Shown in pieces: positions 8,804 through 18,236 of a stretch of DNA of 26,984 nucleotides (the stretch's first letter is position 1; each line of letters starts with the position of its first letter). The translations under genes were made by a program, and so were the position numbers. Under the pieces are notes generated by a model. The model was given only the letters and a program-made list of their open reading frames with translations. It was not told where the DNA came from and did not search any database. Where the stretch lies: positions 1 through 26,984 of the forward strand of contig CAYSSS010000017.1 in NCBI GenBank assembly GCA_964433975.1, written 5' to 3'. The DNA comes from 2-01-FULL-45-10 sp964433975 (lineage in GTDB: Bacteria; Omnitrophota; Gorgyraeia; 2-01-FULL-45-10).

Positions 8804-10327
8804 ATGTGCGGAATTCTGTTTACTAATGATCGAGGCATAGAAAAAGATAATTTTATAAAAGCGCTATCATTGATGGAGCATAGGGGTCCTGACGTTCCAC
8901 TATGCTATGCCTCTTATAAGCAGTTTAAATTAGGGCACAATCGTTTGAAAATCATTGATTTAGATAATCGTAGCAATCAGCCGTTTTACTCTCGCGATGG
9001 TAGATATATTATGGTTTACAATGGCGAGATATATAACTATAAGGAATTAGCAAGAGAACATGGCATTAAAATGTCAACCACTGGGGATACCGAATTGCTC
9101 CTGTCTTTGTATATAAAATATGGACCTAAAATGTTAGGATGGTTAAACGGCATGTTTTCCTTGGTGATTCTAGATACTGCAACTGAGGATATTTTTGCGA
9201 GTAGGGATAGGCTTGGGGTTAAGCCTTTATATTATTACGAGAGCGATAGCAGGACTATCTTTTCTTCAGAAATTTCCGCTATAATTGATTTGACAGGAAA
9301 GACGGAGATTGACGACATAGGATTAAGGCAGTATAAGAAGCTTAGAATATTCTTTAATGGCAGGACCCTATATTCTAGTATTAAAATGTTCCCTGCCGGG
9401 CACTATCTTCTAAACGGTAAAATCTTAAAATACTGGGAATTACAAATTGAAGATAAGGAGCCACCTAAAGATGAGGAGCTGCGTTTTCTGATTGAATCTG
9501 CGGTATCCTATAGATGTATCTCGGACGTTCCGGTAGGAAGTTACCTGAGCGGGGGGGTAGACAGTACCATTGTTGCCGGTTTAGCCTCAGAGCCACATAC
9601 TTGGACCGTAGGTTTTTTTGATAATAATGAGTTTAACTGGGGGAAATTAGCGGCAAAAAAATTCCATAGCCGACATCATGAAATAATTATTAAAAAAGAT
9701 GAGTTTTTGCCTTTGGCCACCTCTATGATAAAGAAAAGGAGGGAACCGTTGTCTGTACCAAATGAAGTTCTGTTGTATAAAATGACTAAGGCGGTCAAAG
9801 AATTCAATACCGTGGTTCTTAGTGGTGAGGGCGCGGATGAGTTGCTATTCGGTTATGACCGGATATTCAGGTGGGCGGCAGAGTCTGTTTGGGATTTAGG
9901 GGAATTCAGCGAATTGTATTCATATGGCTCAAACAGTGATTTGGAGATAGTCGAGGACGCAGTGTCACCATTTTATAAGTACGGCAAGGCAATAAATATT
10001 GTAGCGGCATTTTTTCAGGTGGCACATCTTCATGGATTACTGCGAAGACTGGATAATTCTACGATGTTATGCGCAGTGGAAGCAAGAGTTCCTTTTGTCG
10101 ATTATCGATTGGTTGAACGCCTGGCTGGGGTGCCTTTTGATTACAAGATGCCCAAGGGGGTCGTTAAGGGCTCATTGAAAAGAATATTTTCGGATCTAAT
10201 CCCTGCGCAAATCATTGACAGGCCGAAAGTCGGCTTCCCTGTTAATCTTAATGATATATTTGGACTTAAAAAAACAGATGGAAATGGTATGGATAAATGG
10301 TTTGAATTTAATTTAAACAATCTTTAA
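8804..10327 (+). CDS. asnB: Asparagine synthase-like glutamine amidotransferase
   Basis: A 507-aa AsnB-family enzyme. The start is fixed by MCGI: Cys2, exposed when Met is removed, is the glutaminase nucleophile. Other N-terminal Ntn domain motifs are HRGPD (~26-30), NGEIYNY (~73-79) and TGDTE (~93-97). The C-terminal synthetase domain has the ATP PP-loop SGGVDST (~249-255) and GEGADELLFGY. It transfers ammonia from glutamine to an ATP-activated carboxylate. In glycan clusters such enzymes often amidate a uronic acid or similar group, so the substrate may be a sugar, although free aspartate is possible. It is shorter than E. coli AsnB (554 aa) with all motifs intact. No Shine-Dalgarno site lies directly before the ATG. 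It ends 13 nt before the cytidylyltransferase gene. Confidence 0.85.
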   Translation: MCGILFTNDRGIEKDNFIKALSLMEHRGPDVPLCYASYKQFKLGHNRLKIIDLDNRSNQPFYSRDGRYIMVYNGEIYNYKELAREHGIKMSTTGDTELLLSLYIKYGPKMLGWLNGMFSLVILDTATEDIFASRDRLGVKPLYYYESDSRTIFSSEISAIIDLTGKTEIDDIGLRQYKKLRIFFNGRTLYSSIKMFPAGHYLLNGKILKYWELQIEDKEPPKDEELRFLIESAVSYRCISDVPVGSYLSGGVDSTIVAGLASEPHTWTVGFFDNNEFNWGKLAAKKFHSRHHEIIIKKDEFLPLATSMIKKRREPLSVPNEVLLYKMTKAVKEFNTVVLSGEGADELLFGYDRIFRWAAESVWDLGEFSELYSYGSNSDLEIVEDAVSPFYKYGKAINIVAAFFQVAHLHGLLRRLDNSTMLCAVEARVPFVDYRLVERLAGVPFDYKMPKGVVKGSLKRIFSDLIPAQIIDRPKVGFPVNLNDIFGLKKTDGNGMDKWFEFNLNNL

Positions 10328-10340
10328 AGGAGGAGTAGCT

Positions 10341-10760
10341 ATGATTATAGGATATACCACAGGAGTATTTGATCTTTTTCACATTGGCCATCTGAATTTA
10401 TTGAAAAACGCCAAAGCGCTTTGCGATAAGTTGATCGTAGGGGTAACGGTGGATGAGCTGGTAAAATATAAATATAAGAAATCAGTCATACCATTTGAAG
10501 AAAGATTGGAGATTGTCAGGAATATCAAATTCGTAGATGCGGCCATACCTCAAGTGACCATGGATAAGATGGAAGCTTGGAAGAAGTTAAAATTTGATCT
10601 GATGTTTGTAGGGGATGATTGGTTTAACGCTCCGAAGTGGCAGGAAGTAGAGGAGAAATTTAAAAAAGTCGGCGTAAGGATTATTTATTTTCCATATACA
10701 AGCGGAGTATCTTCCACCATTATCAATAAGGCCGTAGATGAATTGAGGCATAAGCGCTAA
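10341..10760 (+). CDS. tagD: Glycerol-3-phosphate cytidylyltransferase-like enzyme
   Basis: A 139-aa nucleotidyltransferase of the TagD/GCT type, matching the usual ~130-aa family length. It carries the CTP-binding motif TTGVFDLFHIGH with HxGH at residues 14-17, then FEERLEIVRNIKFVD (~53-67) and SGVSSTII near the C-terminus, corresponding to the family's second signature (RTEGISTT in TagD). It would make CDP-glycerol from CTP and glycerol 3-phosphate in the cytoplasm. A very strong ribosome-binding site, AAAGGAGGAG (10326-10335), overlaps the asnB stop, so the two are translated from one message. The CDP-glycerol-dependent transferase family encoded two genes downstream supports this substrate. 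CDP-ethanolamine-type or sugar-phosphate cytidylyltransferases of the same fold are less likely. Confidence 0.8.
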   Translation: MIIGYTTGVFDLFHIGHLNLLKNAKALCDKLIVGVTVDELVKYKYKKSVIPFEERLEIVRNIKFVDAAIPQVTMDKMEAWKKLKFDLMFVGDDWFNAPKWQEVEEKFKKVGVRIIYFPYTSGVSSTIINKAVDELRHKR

Positions 10761-10763
10761 AGC

Positions 10764-12104
10764 ATGAAGAAATATTTGCGGGACTTTATTAGCCAGATAA
10801 AAAATCGTCCTCTGGTAAAAGACACAATAACCACCTCTGTTCTATCAATAATAGGCAAGGGGGTCGGATTCTTAATACCATTCTTCATTGCAAGATGGTT
10901 TGGTATTAGCAATTATACAGATGCTTTCTTCTTTGCTTACGGAGTTATATTATTCTTATCAATTACCGTTGCTCCCGCCATAGAAAATACCGTCGTTCCT
11001 TTAATCAGTCAATTAATAAATAAAAAAGAAGACGTGGGTAGCTTTGTTAGTAGGGTGATCATATTTTTGATACCGATATTGTTATTATTTACGTGCGTAT
11101 TTATTATATTGGCCAGACCGATACTTTCAATGATCACCAAGTTCGATACGGAGTCATTAAATTTAATAATCAGATTGATGATTGAATTATCTCCCCTAGC
11201 CGTCTTGTTAGTAATATCCAGTATTCTGGCAGGTTCAATGAATACCTATAAGAAATTTGCCACTCCTGCCCTATCCCCAGCTTTTCGGGCAATTATAAAT
11301 TTGTTGATAATATTTCTATTTAAAGACAGTTGGGGCGTGTATTCTATTGCTAGAGGTTATGTAATAGGTGAGATATTTCGGATTTGTATATTATTGTGGT
11401 CAATACGTAAGCACCATTTATTTTCTTGGCGATTCTCTTTTAAATTTAGCGATGATTTGAAAGAATTATTCATTATCACCTTATACCCGGTCTTGGGGAT
11501 GGTTGCGGTTGGATTAAATCCAATAATAGATCAAACCATGGCGACGTGGTTGGGGCCTACAAAGGTTTCTGTGTTGTCTTACGCAGATAGGCTTTATACC
11601 ATACCGGTAACTTTTTTAAGTTCTGGGGTTATCGTAACCCTGCTATCTCATTGGTCAGAAAGGTATCAGAAGCATGGCGCTGTCAGACTTAGCATTGATG
11701 TTAATAAAGCGATTAAATTTATATTATTAGCAAGTTCGATTCTGACGGCGGGGTTATTATTATTTAGTAAGATAATCGTGTATCTAGTATATGGAAGAGG
11801 AGCATTAACGCCGCATGTTTTAAATCAGATAAATTTAACTTTCGTATGTTATCTTTTTGGCTTAGTCCCATATATTCTGGCTAGGGTTGTAATAAGAGCT
11901 TTGGTAGTTTTGAAAAAGTTGCATTTTTTGATGATTGTTGGTGTGCTGAGAAATGTTTGTAATATAGTATTCAATTATATGTTTATGAAACGGCTGGGAG
12001 TAGCAGGAATAGCGCTTTCGACTTCTTTTGTAACTTTGATTGAGTACGTTCTTCTTAAGCAATATTTTAATAAAATAATAGTGAGGAATAGTGAGTCTAC
12101 GTAA
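10764..12104 (+). CDS. MurJ/MviN-like lipid-linked oligosaccharide flippase
   Basis: A 446-aa integral membrane protein with roughly 12 hydrophobic segments of the MOP exporter superfamily. The N-terminus (SIIGKGVGFLIPFFIARWFG, then TDAFFFAYG and NTVVPLISQ) resembles MurJ more than classical Wzx. It starts 3 nt after tagD and overlaps the next gene by 14 nt. Its own Shine-Dalgarno site is poor (GAGG about 15 nt upstream), suggesting translational coupling. In this context it most likely flips the lipid-linked glycan precursor across the inner membrane, not peptidoglycan lipid II, but sequence alone cannot separate the two. It is shorter than E. coli MurJ (~510 aa), consistent with losing terminal helices. 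Confidence 0.75.
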   Translation: MKKYLRDFISQIKNRPLVKDTITTSVLSIIGKGVGFLIPFFIARWFGISNYTDAFFFAYGVILFLSITVAPAIENTVVPLISQLINKKEDVGSFVSRVIIFLIPILLLFTCVFIILARPILSMITKFDTESLNLIIRLMIELSPLAVLLVISSILAGSMNTYKKFATPALSPAFRAIINLLIIFLFKDSWGVYSIARGYVIGEIFRICILLWSIRKHHLFSWRFSFKFSDDLKELFIITLYPVLGMVAVGLNPIIDQTMATWLGPTKVSVLSYADRLYTIPVTFLSSGVIVTLLSHWSERYQKHGAVRLSIDVNKAIKFILLASSILTAGLLLFSKIIVYLVYGRGALTPHVLNQINLTFVCYLFGLVPYILARVVIRALVVLKKLHFLMIVGVLRNVCNIVFNYMFMKRLGVAGIALSTSFVTLIEYVLLKQYFNKIIVRNSEST

Positions 12105-13284
12105 ATCAATGAGCCTATTTAAATACTTATTAACCGTCTTGGGATATATTGTATTCTCTTTTGTAGATTTATTTATAAAAACCGATAAAAAAATATTGAT
12201 ATTTACAAGCGGATCCTGTAATTCATATTCAGGTAATTCGAAGTATATTTATGATGCCATGCAAAATGATGAGAGGTACCAATGTTACTGGCTTACAAAG
12301 AATCCGCAGGTATATGAGTACTTAAAATCGCAGGGAAGGAATGTTTTGTATTTATATTCTTTCAAGTCGTTGTGCTTGATTAGAAAAACCAAATATTTCA
12401 TCGGTACGAATAATAATGGTGCGCCAAATATTCTATTGTCCCATAAAAAGGTCATTATACAGACGTGGCATGGATCGCCATTAAAAACAATGGGAACCCT
12501 TAAAAAGCAATATAGGCTTACTGACTGGACAAGTGATTTTTTTATGAGCAAATGTAATTATTTTATATCACCTTCTTGTTATGTCTCAAAGCTTTTTGAG
12601 GACTGTTATAAAATTAGCAAGGAAAGGTTTGTTATTACCGGTAATCCTAGAAATGATATTATTTTTAAAGAATTAAACAAAGAGGATGTTTTGGAAAAAA
12701 TTGGCAAAAAGAAAGGATTGAACTTTGATAAGGTAATATTGTACTGCCCTACTTTCCGTGAAACTGGCAACAATGCCTTTTTTCCCTTCGAAGATTTTGA
12801 TATAGGTAAGTTAAATGAATTTTTAAAAGCTAATAGAATTTTATGTATTCTTAGAAATCATTACTATGAGAATGATAGCATTCTAAAGCTTTTTAAAAAT
12901 GCATCTCAGTTCCTTTTTGCGCCAGCCGGCGATTGTAAAATTGATATTCAAGAGTTAATGAATATCAGCGATATTCTGATAACGGATTACTCCTCAATAT
13001 ATTTCGATTATTTGCTTCTTAATAGACCCATCATATTCACTCCTGTTGACTTGGAAGAATATGAAAAAACAAGAGGGTTTTTATTTGATTATAATGATAA
13101 TACACCCGGTTCAAAAGTACTGTCTTTCTCTGGTTTTTTGCAACAAATGAAATTAAGTATCAATCAACCAAATTTATACGAAATGGATAGGTCAAGAGTG
13201 AATGAAAAATTTAATAAATACAAAGACAATAGATCAACGGAAAGAGTGCTTGATTTAATTAATAAACTAATGGGAAACGAATAA
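12091..13284 (+). CDS. CDP-glycerol glycerophosphotransferase-like protein (TagB/TagF family)
   Basis: A 397-aa GT-B-fold transferase of the CDP-glycerol:poly(glycerophosphate) glycerophosphotransferase family. Diagnostic motifs are TWHGSPLKTMG (~125-135; W126, H127, G128), ITGNPRND in the middle, and ITDYSSIYFDYLLLNRP with FTPVDLEEYEKTRGF in the C-terminal half, which line the CDP-glycerol site in TagF. It transfers glycerol phosphate from CDP-glycerol to a lipid-linked glycan. Length fits single-domain TagB-like primases or side-branch transferases better than the longer polymerases, so one or a few glycerol phosphates is more likely than a long chain. GTG at 12091 overlaps the flippase 3' end with GAGGA only 3 nt upstream; the alternative ATG at 12109 has poor spacing. 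An N-terminal hydrophobic stretch may hold it at the membrane. Confidence 0.82.
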   Translation: MSLRKSMSLFKYLLTVLGYIVFSFVDLFIKTDKKILIFTSGSCNSYSGNSKYIYDAMQNDERYQCYWLTKNPQVYEYLKSQGRNVLYLYSFKSLCLIRKTKYFIGTNNNGAPNILLSHKKVIIQTWHGSPLKTMGTLKKQYRLTDWTSDFFMSKCNYFISPSCYVSKLFEDCYKISKERFVITGNPRNDIIFKELNKEDVLEKIGKKKGLNFDKVILYCPTFRETGNNAFFPFEDFDIGKLNEFLKANRILCILRNHYYENDSILKLFKNASQFLFAPAGDCKIDIQELMNISDILITDYSSIYFDYLLLNRPIIFTPVDLEEYEKTRGFLFDYNDNTPGSKVLSFSGFLQQMKLSINQPNLYEMDRSRVNEKFNKYKDNRSTERVLDLINKLMGNE

Positions 13285-13313
13285 ATGGTCTGCAGGCCGA
13301 AAGTATTTTAAGC

Positions 13314-14756
13314 ATGCTAAATGCGCTTCAGAAAAACTGTATTTCGCTGGCAATGGTCGCCACAATATGCGGGATTTTTATTTTATTTGTCCCTTTTCAA
13401 ATATCCCTTATTGTACTATTGGCATTTATGATCTGTATCGGTTTTTTCAGGTTTCCTAAAGTTATATTAGCAGTGTTTTCAGTATATTTGCTTTTTCAGG
13501 GATTTGTTGCTTTTCAATTTGAAAAGATACCTCAGCTTGAAGCAGTCATTAAGCGATCTGAAGAAGGCCTGGTCCTGACATTTTTTCTAATCACAATAAT
13601 CAAAAATGCCTCTCTTAATAAGATTTTGTGGAGAAGAAGCGATATTGACATCCCATTATCATTACTTGTTGTGATCGCGATTTGCAGCTCTATTAAAAAT
13701 CGTATAGTTCCGTATCAAATGGCATTTTTTGATCTCTTTTTGCTATTAAAAGGTTTTATGGTTTTTTATATTTTCTATAGTTTAAAATTTAGCTCAGAAA
13801 ATTTATCCAAAACAATGAAAGCATTTTTTGGCCTAGCAGTAATTGTTTTGATGCTCGGGATAGTCGACCTGATTGCGCCGCAATCATTCAGAGCATTGAT
13901 TCATAGTCGTCAGTTTGTCGAATATCGTTTTGGTATACCGAGTGTTCAATCTATTTTCATACATCCCGGTGTTTTTGGTTGGTTTATGGCTTTCAGCGCC
14001 TGTTTTGCCCTGGCTTTTTATTCTGTAGTGGGTAAAAAAAAGTATTTATTTCTTTTTGTTATGTTTTTATTCGGCTTGATATTGTCGATGAGATTTAAGC
14101 CAATGATTGGCATATTATTTGCTGGTCTGTTGCCATTTTTTATTATCTCAGGCAAACGAAGGATAAAGTTTATAGCTATAGCATGCTGTCTCCTGCTCCT
14201 ATTGGGAGTGTTTTTTGGTGCTAGAGCAAAATTGCTTATTGATGATAAAGTTCATACTTATCTACGAGGGCCGCGGTTGGAAAACGTAGCAAGAAATGTC
14301 TTGTATTCAACGGGGTTTCGTATTGCCAAAGATTTTTTTCCCTTTGGTTCCGGGCTGGGAACCTTTGGGGGATGGATAGCTGCGATATATTATAGTCCTC
14401 TCTATAGCCGATATGGCATAAGCTCTGTTTACGGATTAGAAAAGGATGGTCATTTTTTAACAGACACGTTTTGGCCATATATAACTGGGCAATTCGGTTT
14501 TATCGGGATCCTTATGTACGTGTGGATATTATTTTCATTTTCTTATACCATGATGAAAATATTCAAAAGGACCGATGACTTAATAGTAAAGGCCTTCGCC
14601 CTTGGAGTTATGATGGTTTTAGTGGAAGCAGTCTTTGAATCTGTTGCGCAACCGATATTTTTAAGTCCACCGCCGTACTTTTTTATTTTTGCATGCCTTG
14701 GACTCGCAAATTCGAGATTGATAGAACATAACGACTCCAAGAACATTTTAGGATAG
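13314..14756 (+). CDS. Wzy-like O-antigen polymerase/ligase family membrane protein
   Basis: A 480-aa polytopic membrane protein with about 11-12 hydrophobic segments. A larger soluble loop between late segments includes FGSGLGTFGGW and a region ending HFLTDTFWPYITGQFG, a pattern seen in O-antigen ligase/polymerase (Wzy_C-like) proteins, whose long periplasmic loop binds the lipid-linked donor. The central SMRFKPMIG may be the cytoplasmic arginine-containing turn typical of this family. Sitting between flippase/transferase genes and a GT4 gene, it is the best candidate for polymerising repeat units on the periplasmic face. Sequence cannot decide between polymerase and ligase. No clear Shine-Dalgarno site precedes the ATG; the start was chosen for the hydrophobic N-terminus. 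The next gene begins 2 nt after its stop. Confidence 0.7.
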   Translation: MLNALQKNCISLAMVATICGIFILFVPFQISLIVLLAFMICIGFFRFPKVILAVFSVYLLFQGFVAFQFEKIPQLEAVIKRSEEGLVLTFFLITIIKNASLNKILWRRSDIDIPLSLLVVIAICSSIKNRIVPYQMAFFDLFLLLKGFMVFYIFYSLKFSSENLSKTMKAFFGLAVIVLMLGIVDLIAPQSFRALIHSRQFVEYRFGIPSVQSIFIHPGVFGWFMAFSACFALAFYSVVGKKKYLFLFVMFLFGLILSMRFKPMIGILFAGLLPFFIISGKRRIKFIAIACCLLLLLGVFFGARAKLLIDDKVHTYLRGPRLENVARNVLYSTGFRIAKDFFPFGSGLGTFGGWIAAIYYSPLYSRYGISSVYGLEKDGHFLTDTFWPYITGQFGFIGILMYVWILFSFSYTMMKIFKRTDDLIVKAFALGVMMVLVEAVFESVAQPIFLSPPPYFFIFACLGLANSRLIEHNDSKNILG

Positions 14757-14758
14757 TC

Positions 14759-15964
14759 ATGGACACGAAGATAAGCATAATTCATCCGATGGATCTTTAT
14801 GGTAAGAGAGTAGGTGGGATTGCGACATTTCTTAAAGGATTTATAAAATATGCTCCGGAAGATTTTAAAATTAAGTTTATAGGCATTACCTCTGACACTG
14901 AGAGTAGGCCTGTAAAAAGATGGACATTACTAAAAGTGGGCCGCAAAGAAATTGAATTTTTCCCAATCTTCTTCGAAAAAGATGAAAATAAAAGAACGAT
15001 TATACCGCTGTCACTCCGCTTCACAAGCACGTTGTTTTTCTCCGGCAGTGATGTTAAAAATAGCCTGCTTTTTTTTAATAGGATAGAGCCGGTTATAGCA
15101 TTCTTACGATTTAAACAGCCGATGATAGTAGTTGTCCATAATGACATCAAAAAGCAGATGGAAAAGAATATTAGTGAATTTTTATGGTCTAAAGCCCCTT
15201 CGCTATATTTTAAATTTGAGAAATTCGTTTTTAAGCACGTCGATCATGTCTATACTGTTAATAACGATACATTGAAGAACTGGACTAATGAGCACAGTAG
15301 TCAAATTCAAAAATTTTCATTTTTGCCTACTTATGTGGACGCTGAAATATTCCACCCCTTAAACGCGGATAAGGATTCAATCAGGAAAAAAATAATGGTT
15401 GAGTATCCCTCTATTTCGACAAATAATAAATGGTTATTATTTGTCGGAAGACTACAGAAGCAGAAATCCCCACTTAAATTAATAGATACTTTAAAGGCGT
15501 GTCGTAAAAATGACATATGTTTACTTATAATAGGGGAAGGTAATCTAAGAAGCGAATTGGAAGAGCATATAAAAAAGAAGGGCTTGAAAGGGAGAGTGTT
15601 TATCTTAGGCAGTATGACGCAGGATAAACTTGCCGATTTTTATAACGCGTCGGATACGCTACTACTTACCAGTAATTACGAAGGGATGCCCATCTGTGTG
15701 CTGGAAGCTCTTGGGTGCGGATTACCGGTTGTCACTACCAATGTCGGCGAAGTTAATAGAGTAGTAAAAAACGGATTTTCAGGGGAAGTTGTTGATAGTT
15801 TTGATCCGGAGATGATATCAAAAGCTGCGGAAAAAATTTTATCCAACCCACAAATTTATACAAAAGATAATTGCGTAAACTCTGTCAGGGAATATACTCC
15901 GCAGAAAGTATTGACGCCCTTATATGAAATGATGAGAAAATTATACATTGAGAAGAGTGCTTAA
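14759..15964 (+). CDS. GT4 family glycosyltransferase
   Basis: A 401-aa retaining glycosyltransferase of the GT-B fold. The N-terminal acceptor domain opens with IIHPMDLYGKRVGGIATF, the glycine-rich loop typical of GT4. The C-terminal donor domain has LFVGRLQKQKSPLKLID (phosphate-binding region), IIGEGNLRSELE, and the E-x7-E signature YEGMPICVLEALGCGLPVV. No membrane segment; it probably acts at the cytoplasmic face on a lipid-linked intermediate. ATG at 14759 follows the polymerase stop by 2 nt, with AGGA a few bases upstream. Donor and acceptor sugars cannot be read from sequence. It is complete, unlike the GT4 stub at 23062. Confidence 0.85.
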   Translation: MDTKISIIHPMDLYGKRVGGIATFLKGFIKYAPEDFKIKFIGITSDTESRPVKRWTLLKVGRKEIEFFPIFFEKDENKRTIIPLSLRFTSTLFFSGSDVKNSLLFFNRIEPVIAFLRFKQPMIVVVHNDIKKQMEKNISEFLWSKAPSLYFKFEKFVFKHVDHVYTVNNDTLKNWTNEHSSQIQKFSFLPTYVDAEIFHPLNADKDSIRKKIMVEYPSISTNNKWLLFVGRLQKQKSPLKLIDTLKACRKNDICLLIIGEGNLRSELEEHIKKKGLKGRVFILGSMTQDKLADFYNASDTLLLTSNYEGMPICVLEALGCGLPVVTTNVGEVNRVVKNGFSGEVVDSFDPEMISKAAEKILSNPQIYTKDNCVNSVREYTPQKVLTPLYEMMRKLYIEKSA

Positions 15965-16080
15965 TCTGGATTTGTTTTACAGGTTTCTGAAAGAACCAAG
16001 GCGCATGAGAAAGAGGCATCTCGCGACCAATGCTGTATTTTTATAGATGCTTTTAAAGCAAAAATTTAGAGGTAAAAAAG

Positions 16081-17178
16081 ATGACTAAAAAGATCGTGTT
16101 GGTGGCTGGAGCGCGCCCAAATTTTATAAAAATCGCTCCGCTTGTAAAAGAATTTAAGAACTATCGAAAACATTTTAGAGTTCGTATTGTACACACAGGT
16201 CAGCATTACGATTTTGAGATGTCGGACGTTTTTTTTCAGGAGCTGAAAATACCAAAGCCGGATATTTACCTAAATGTTGGGTCGGCTTCGCACGCTGTCC
16301 AGATAGCAAAGATAATGATTGCGTTCGAGAAAGTCCTATTAGATGAGAAGCCGGATCTAATAATAGTCGTGGGTGATGTCAACTCGACGCTCGCCTGTTC
16401 GCTCGTTGCCGCTAAACTTGGGGTTAAGATTGCGCACGTGGAAGCTGGGTTAAGAAGTTTTGATAGGACGATGCCGGAGGAGATAAACAGAGCTATTACG
16501 GATTCGTTGTCAGACTATCTATTCGTAACAGAAGAGAGCGGCATAAAAAATATTATAAGGGAAGGAATCGACCGCAGTAAAATTTTCTTTGTGGGCAATG
16601 TCATGATAGATACGCTGCTATCCAATATGGCGTGTATCAACAGATCGGGTATACTGAACCATCTCGACCTTAAGCCACATTCGTATGCAGTTTTAACCTT
16701 GCACAGGCCAAGTAATGTAGACAACCGTCAGACCCTATTATCTATCTATCGTATCTTGAAGAGTTTGCCGGTTAAAATAATCTATCCCATCCATCCGCGT
16801 GCTAGAAAGATGATGCGTAATAATGGAGTGCTGGATAAATTTGAGGCATTAGACAACCTGAAGATGATCAGTCCGTTAGGGTATATTGATTTTACCAAGC
16901 TTATTAAGGAATCTAAATTTACAATGACCGATTCCGGAGGTATCCAGGAAGAGACAACTGTTTTGAAAATCCCATGTCTTACAATGCGTAAAAATACCGA
17001 ACGGCCGGTAACGATAGAAGAAGGAACGAATTTCTTGGTCGGCTTAAGTATTAAGAAGATAGAAAAAATAGTAAATGATATTTTAACTAAAGGATGGCGT
17101 AAGAAAAGCCGCGTTCCTAAATTTTGGGATGGTCATGCATCTGAGCGAATAGTTAGGAAGATATGCGAAGTGATTTAA
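16081..17178 (+). CDS. wecB: UDP-N-acetylglucosamine 2-epimerase (non-hydrolysing)
   Basis: A 365-aa cytoplasmic enzyme that interconverts UDP-GlcNAc and UDP-ManNAc. The motifs of the family are intact and in order: GARPNFIKIAPL near the N-terminus, HTGQHYDFEMSD, GDVNSTLACSLVAAKLG, HVEAGLRSFDRTMPEEINR, FVGNVMIDTL, LHRPSNVD, PIHPRARK, TDSGGIQEET, and the terminal NTERPVTIEEGTN-LVG block that contacts UDP. Length matches E. coli WecB (~376 aa). AGAGG about 8 nt upstream supports the ATG. The 116-nt gap before it is the longest break after asnB within the cluster and may hold a promoter, but none is convincing. It probably supplies UDP-ManNAc or a derivative for the downstream DUF354-like and Gfo/Idh proteins. 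Confidence 0.9.
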   Translation: MTKKIVLVAGARPNFIKIAPLVKEFKNYRKHFRVRIVHTGQHYDFEMSDVFFQELKIPKPDIYLNVGSASHAVQIAKIMIAFEKVLLDEKPDLIIVVGDVNSTLACSLVAAKLGVKIAHVEAGLRSFDRTMPEEINRAITDSLSDYLFVTEESGIKNIIREGIDRSKIFFVGNVMIDTLLSNMACINRSGILNHLDLKPHSYAVLTLHRPSNVDNRQTLLSIYRILKSLPVKIIYPIHPRARKMMRNNGVLDKFEALDNLKMISPLGYIDFTKLIKESKFTMTDSGGIQEETTVLKIPCLTMRKNTERPVTIEEGTNFLVGLSIKKIEKIVNDILTKGWRKKSRVPKFWDGHASERIVRKICEVI

Positions 17179-17204
17179 TAGCTGAACAAAGTGATTGAGG
17201 GAAA

Positions 17205-18236
17205 ATGAAAATTTGGTTTGACATATCAAACTCGCCGCATATTAATATTTTCAATAATCTCATCAGGGATCTACAAGAAGATCACGATGTTATTATTACA
17301 GCACGGCCTTTGGCCAATACGGTAGATCTTTTAAAAATTCATAATTTCGAATTCACTGTTGTTGGACAGCATTATGGTGCTAATTTTTTGATGAAGATTT
17401 TCGGGTATCCTATCCGGGTAGCCCAATTGTATTTGTTCTTGAGGAAGCAGCGGCCGGATGTGGCGATTTCACATAGCTCCTTCCACTCTCCTTTGGTAGC
17501 GCGGTTGCTAGGAATTCCATCGATTTATATGAATGACAATGAGCATGCCTTAGGAAACATCATGGCGTTTATTTGTGCGGGTGTGATCCTGATACCGGAA
17601 TTTCTTGATCGAGATAAGGTTAGGAAGCAATGGGCGAATGTGCATAAAATTGTTCAATATCCAGGAGTGAAAGAAGGTTTTTATCTTTGGCCGTTGATTC
17701 AGTTACTAAAGGAGCGCGCTTCAATTGTAATTAAAAACAAAAAGCCAGCGATCTTCATTCGACCTGAACCTAGAACTGCTCAGTATTATAAAGGACAGCA
17801 GGGATTTATGGATTCTTTGCTGATAGGGCTGCGGGATAGGGCAGACATCACGATTTTTCCCCGAGATCTGCATCAACAAAATTACTATCTTGCGGGAAGA
17901 TTCTTGGGGATAAATGTATCAGTCCAGCCGTTAAAGATAGAGGAAATAGTTAAGAATTGTGATTTTTTTATCGGAGCCGGCGGAACTATGACGCGTGAGA
18001 TGGCTGTTTTGGGGATACCGACGATATCTGTTTACCAATCAGAGTTGTTGGATGTGGATAAATATCTTATCAAGCGAGGGTTTCTTGTCCATAAGCCTGA
18101 TTTAACGGCAGAATTTGCTATGAATTATTGGCAGGAGATTAAAGATAGGGAGGTCAATTTCGAGTTATTGGATAAGGGTAAACAAGCCTACAATCTTATT
18201 AGATTAAAACTTTTGCAACAAGAGGAAAAATTATGA
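17205..18236 (+). CDS. DUF354-like GT-B protein
   Basis: A 343-aa protein that I recognise as DUF354-like from its opening IWFDISNSPHINIFNNLI, the conserved HSSFHSPLVARLLGIPSIYMNDNEHA, the IFIRPEPRT block and the GAGGTMTREMAVLGIPTIS block near the C-terminus. The last resembles the donor-binding region of GT-B enzymes and of UDP-GlcNAc 2-epimerase. No biochemical function is firmly known to me; a nucleotide-sugar-dependent transferase is the likely guess. It sits 26 nt after wecB and overlaps the next gene in an ATGA junction, so it very probably works with the 2-epimerase product. GAGGG a few bases upstream supports the ATG. Cytoplasmic, no membrane segment. Confidence 0.75.
   Translation: MKIWFDISNSPHINIFNNLIRDLQEDHDVIITARPLANTVDLLKIHNFEFTVVGQHYGANFLMKIFGYPIRVAQLYLFLRKQRPDVAISHSSFHSPLVARLLGIPSIYMNDNEHALGNIMAFICAGVILIPEFLDRDKVRKQWANVHKIVQYPGVKEGFYLWPLIQLLKERASIVIKNKKPAIFIRPEPRTAQYYKGQQGFMDSLLIGLRDRADITIFPRDLHQQNYYLAGRFLGINVSVQPLKIEEIVKNCDFFIGAGGTMTREMAVLGIPTISVYQSELLDVDKYLIKRGFLVHKPDLTAEFAMNYWQEIKDREVNFELLDKGKQAYNLIRLKLLQQEEKL

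Noticed and set aside
16051..16063. TGCTTTTAAAGCA palindrome before wecB as terminator or operator
   Set aside because: Too short with a one-base centre and no T-tract; nothing ties it to a regulator.
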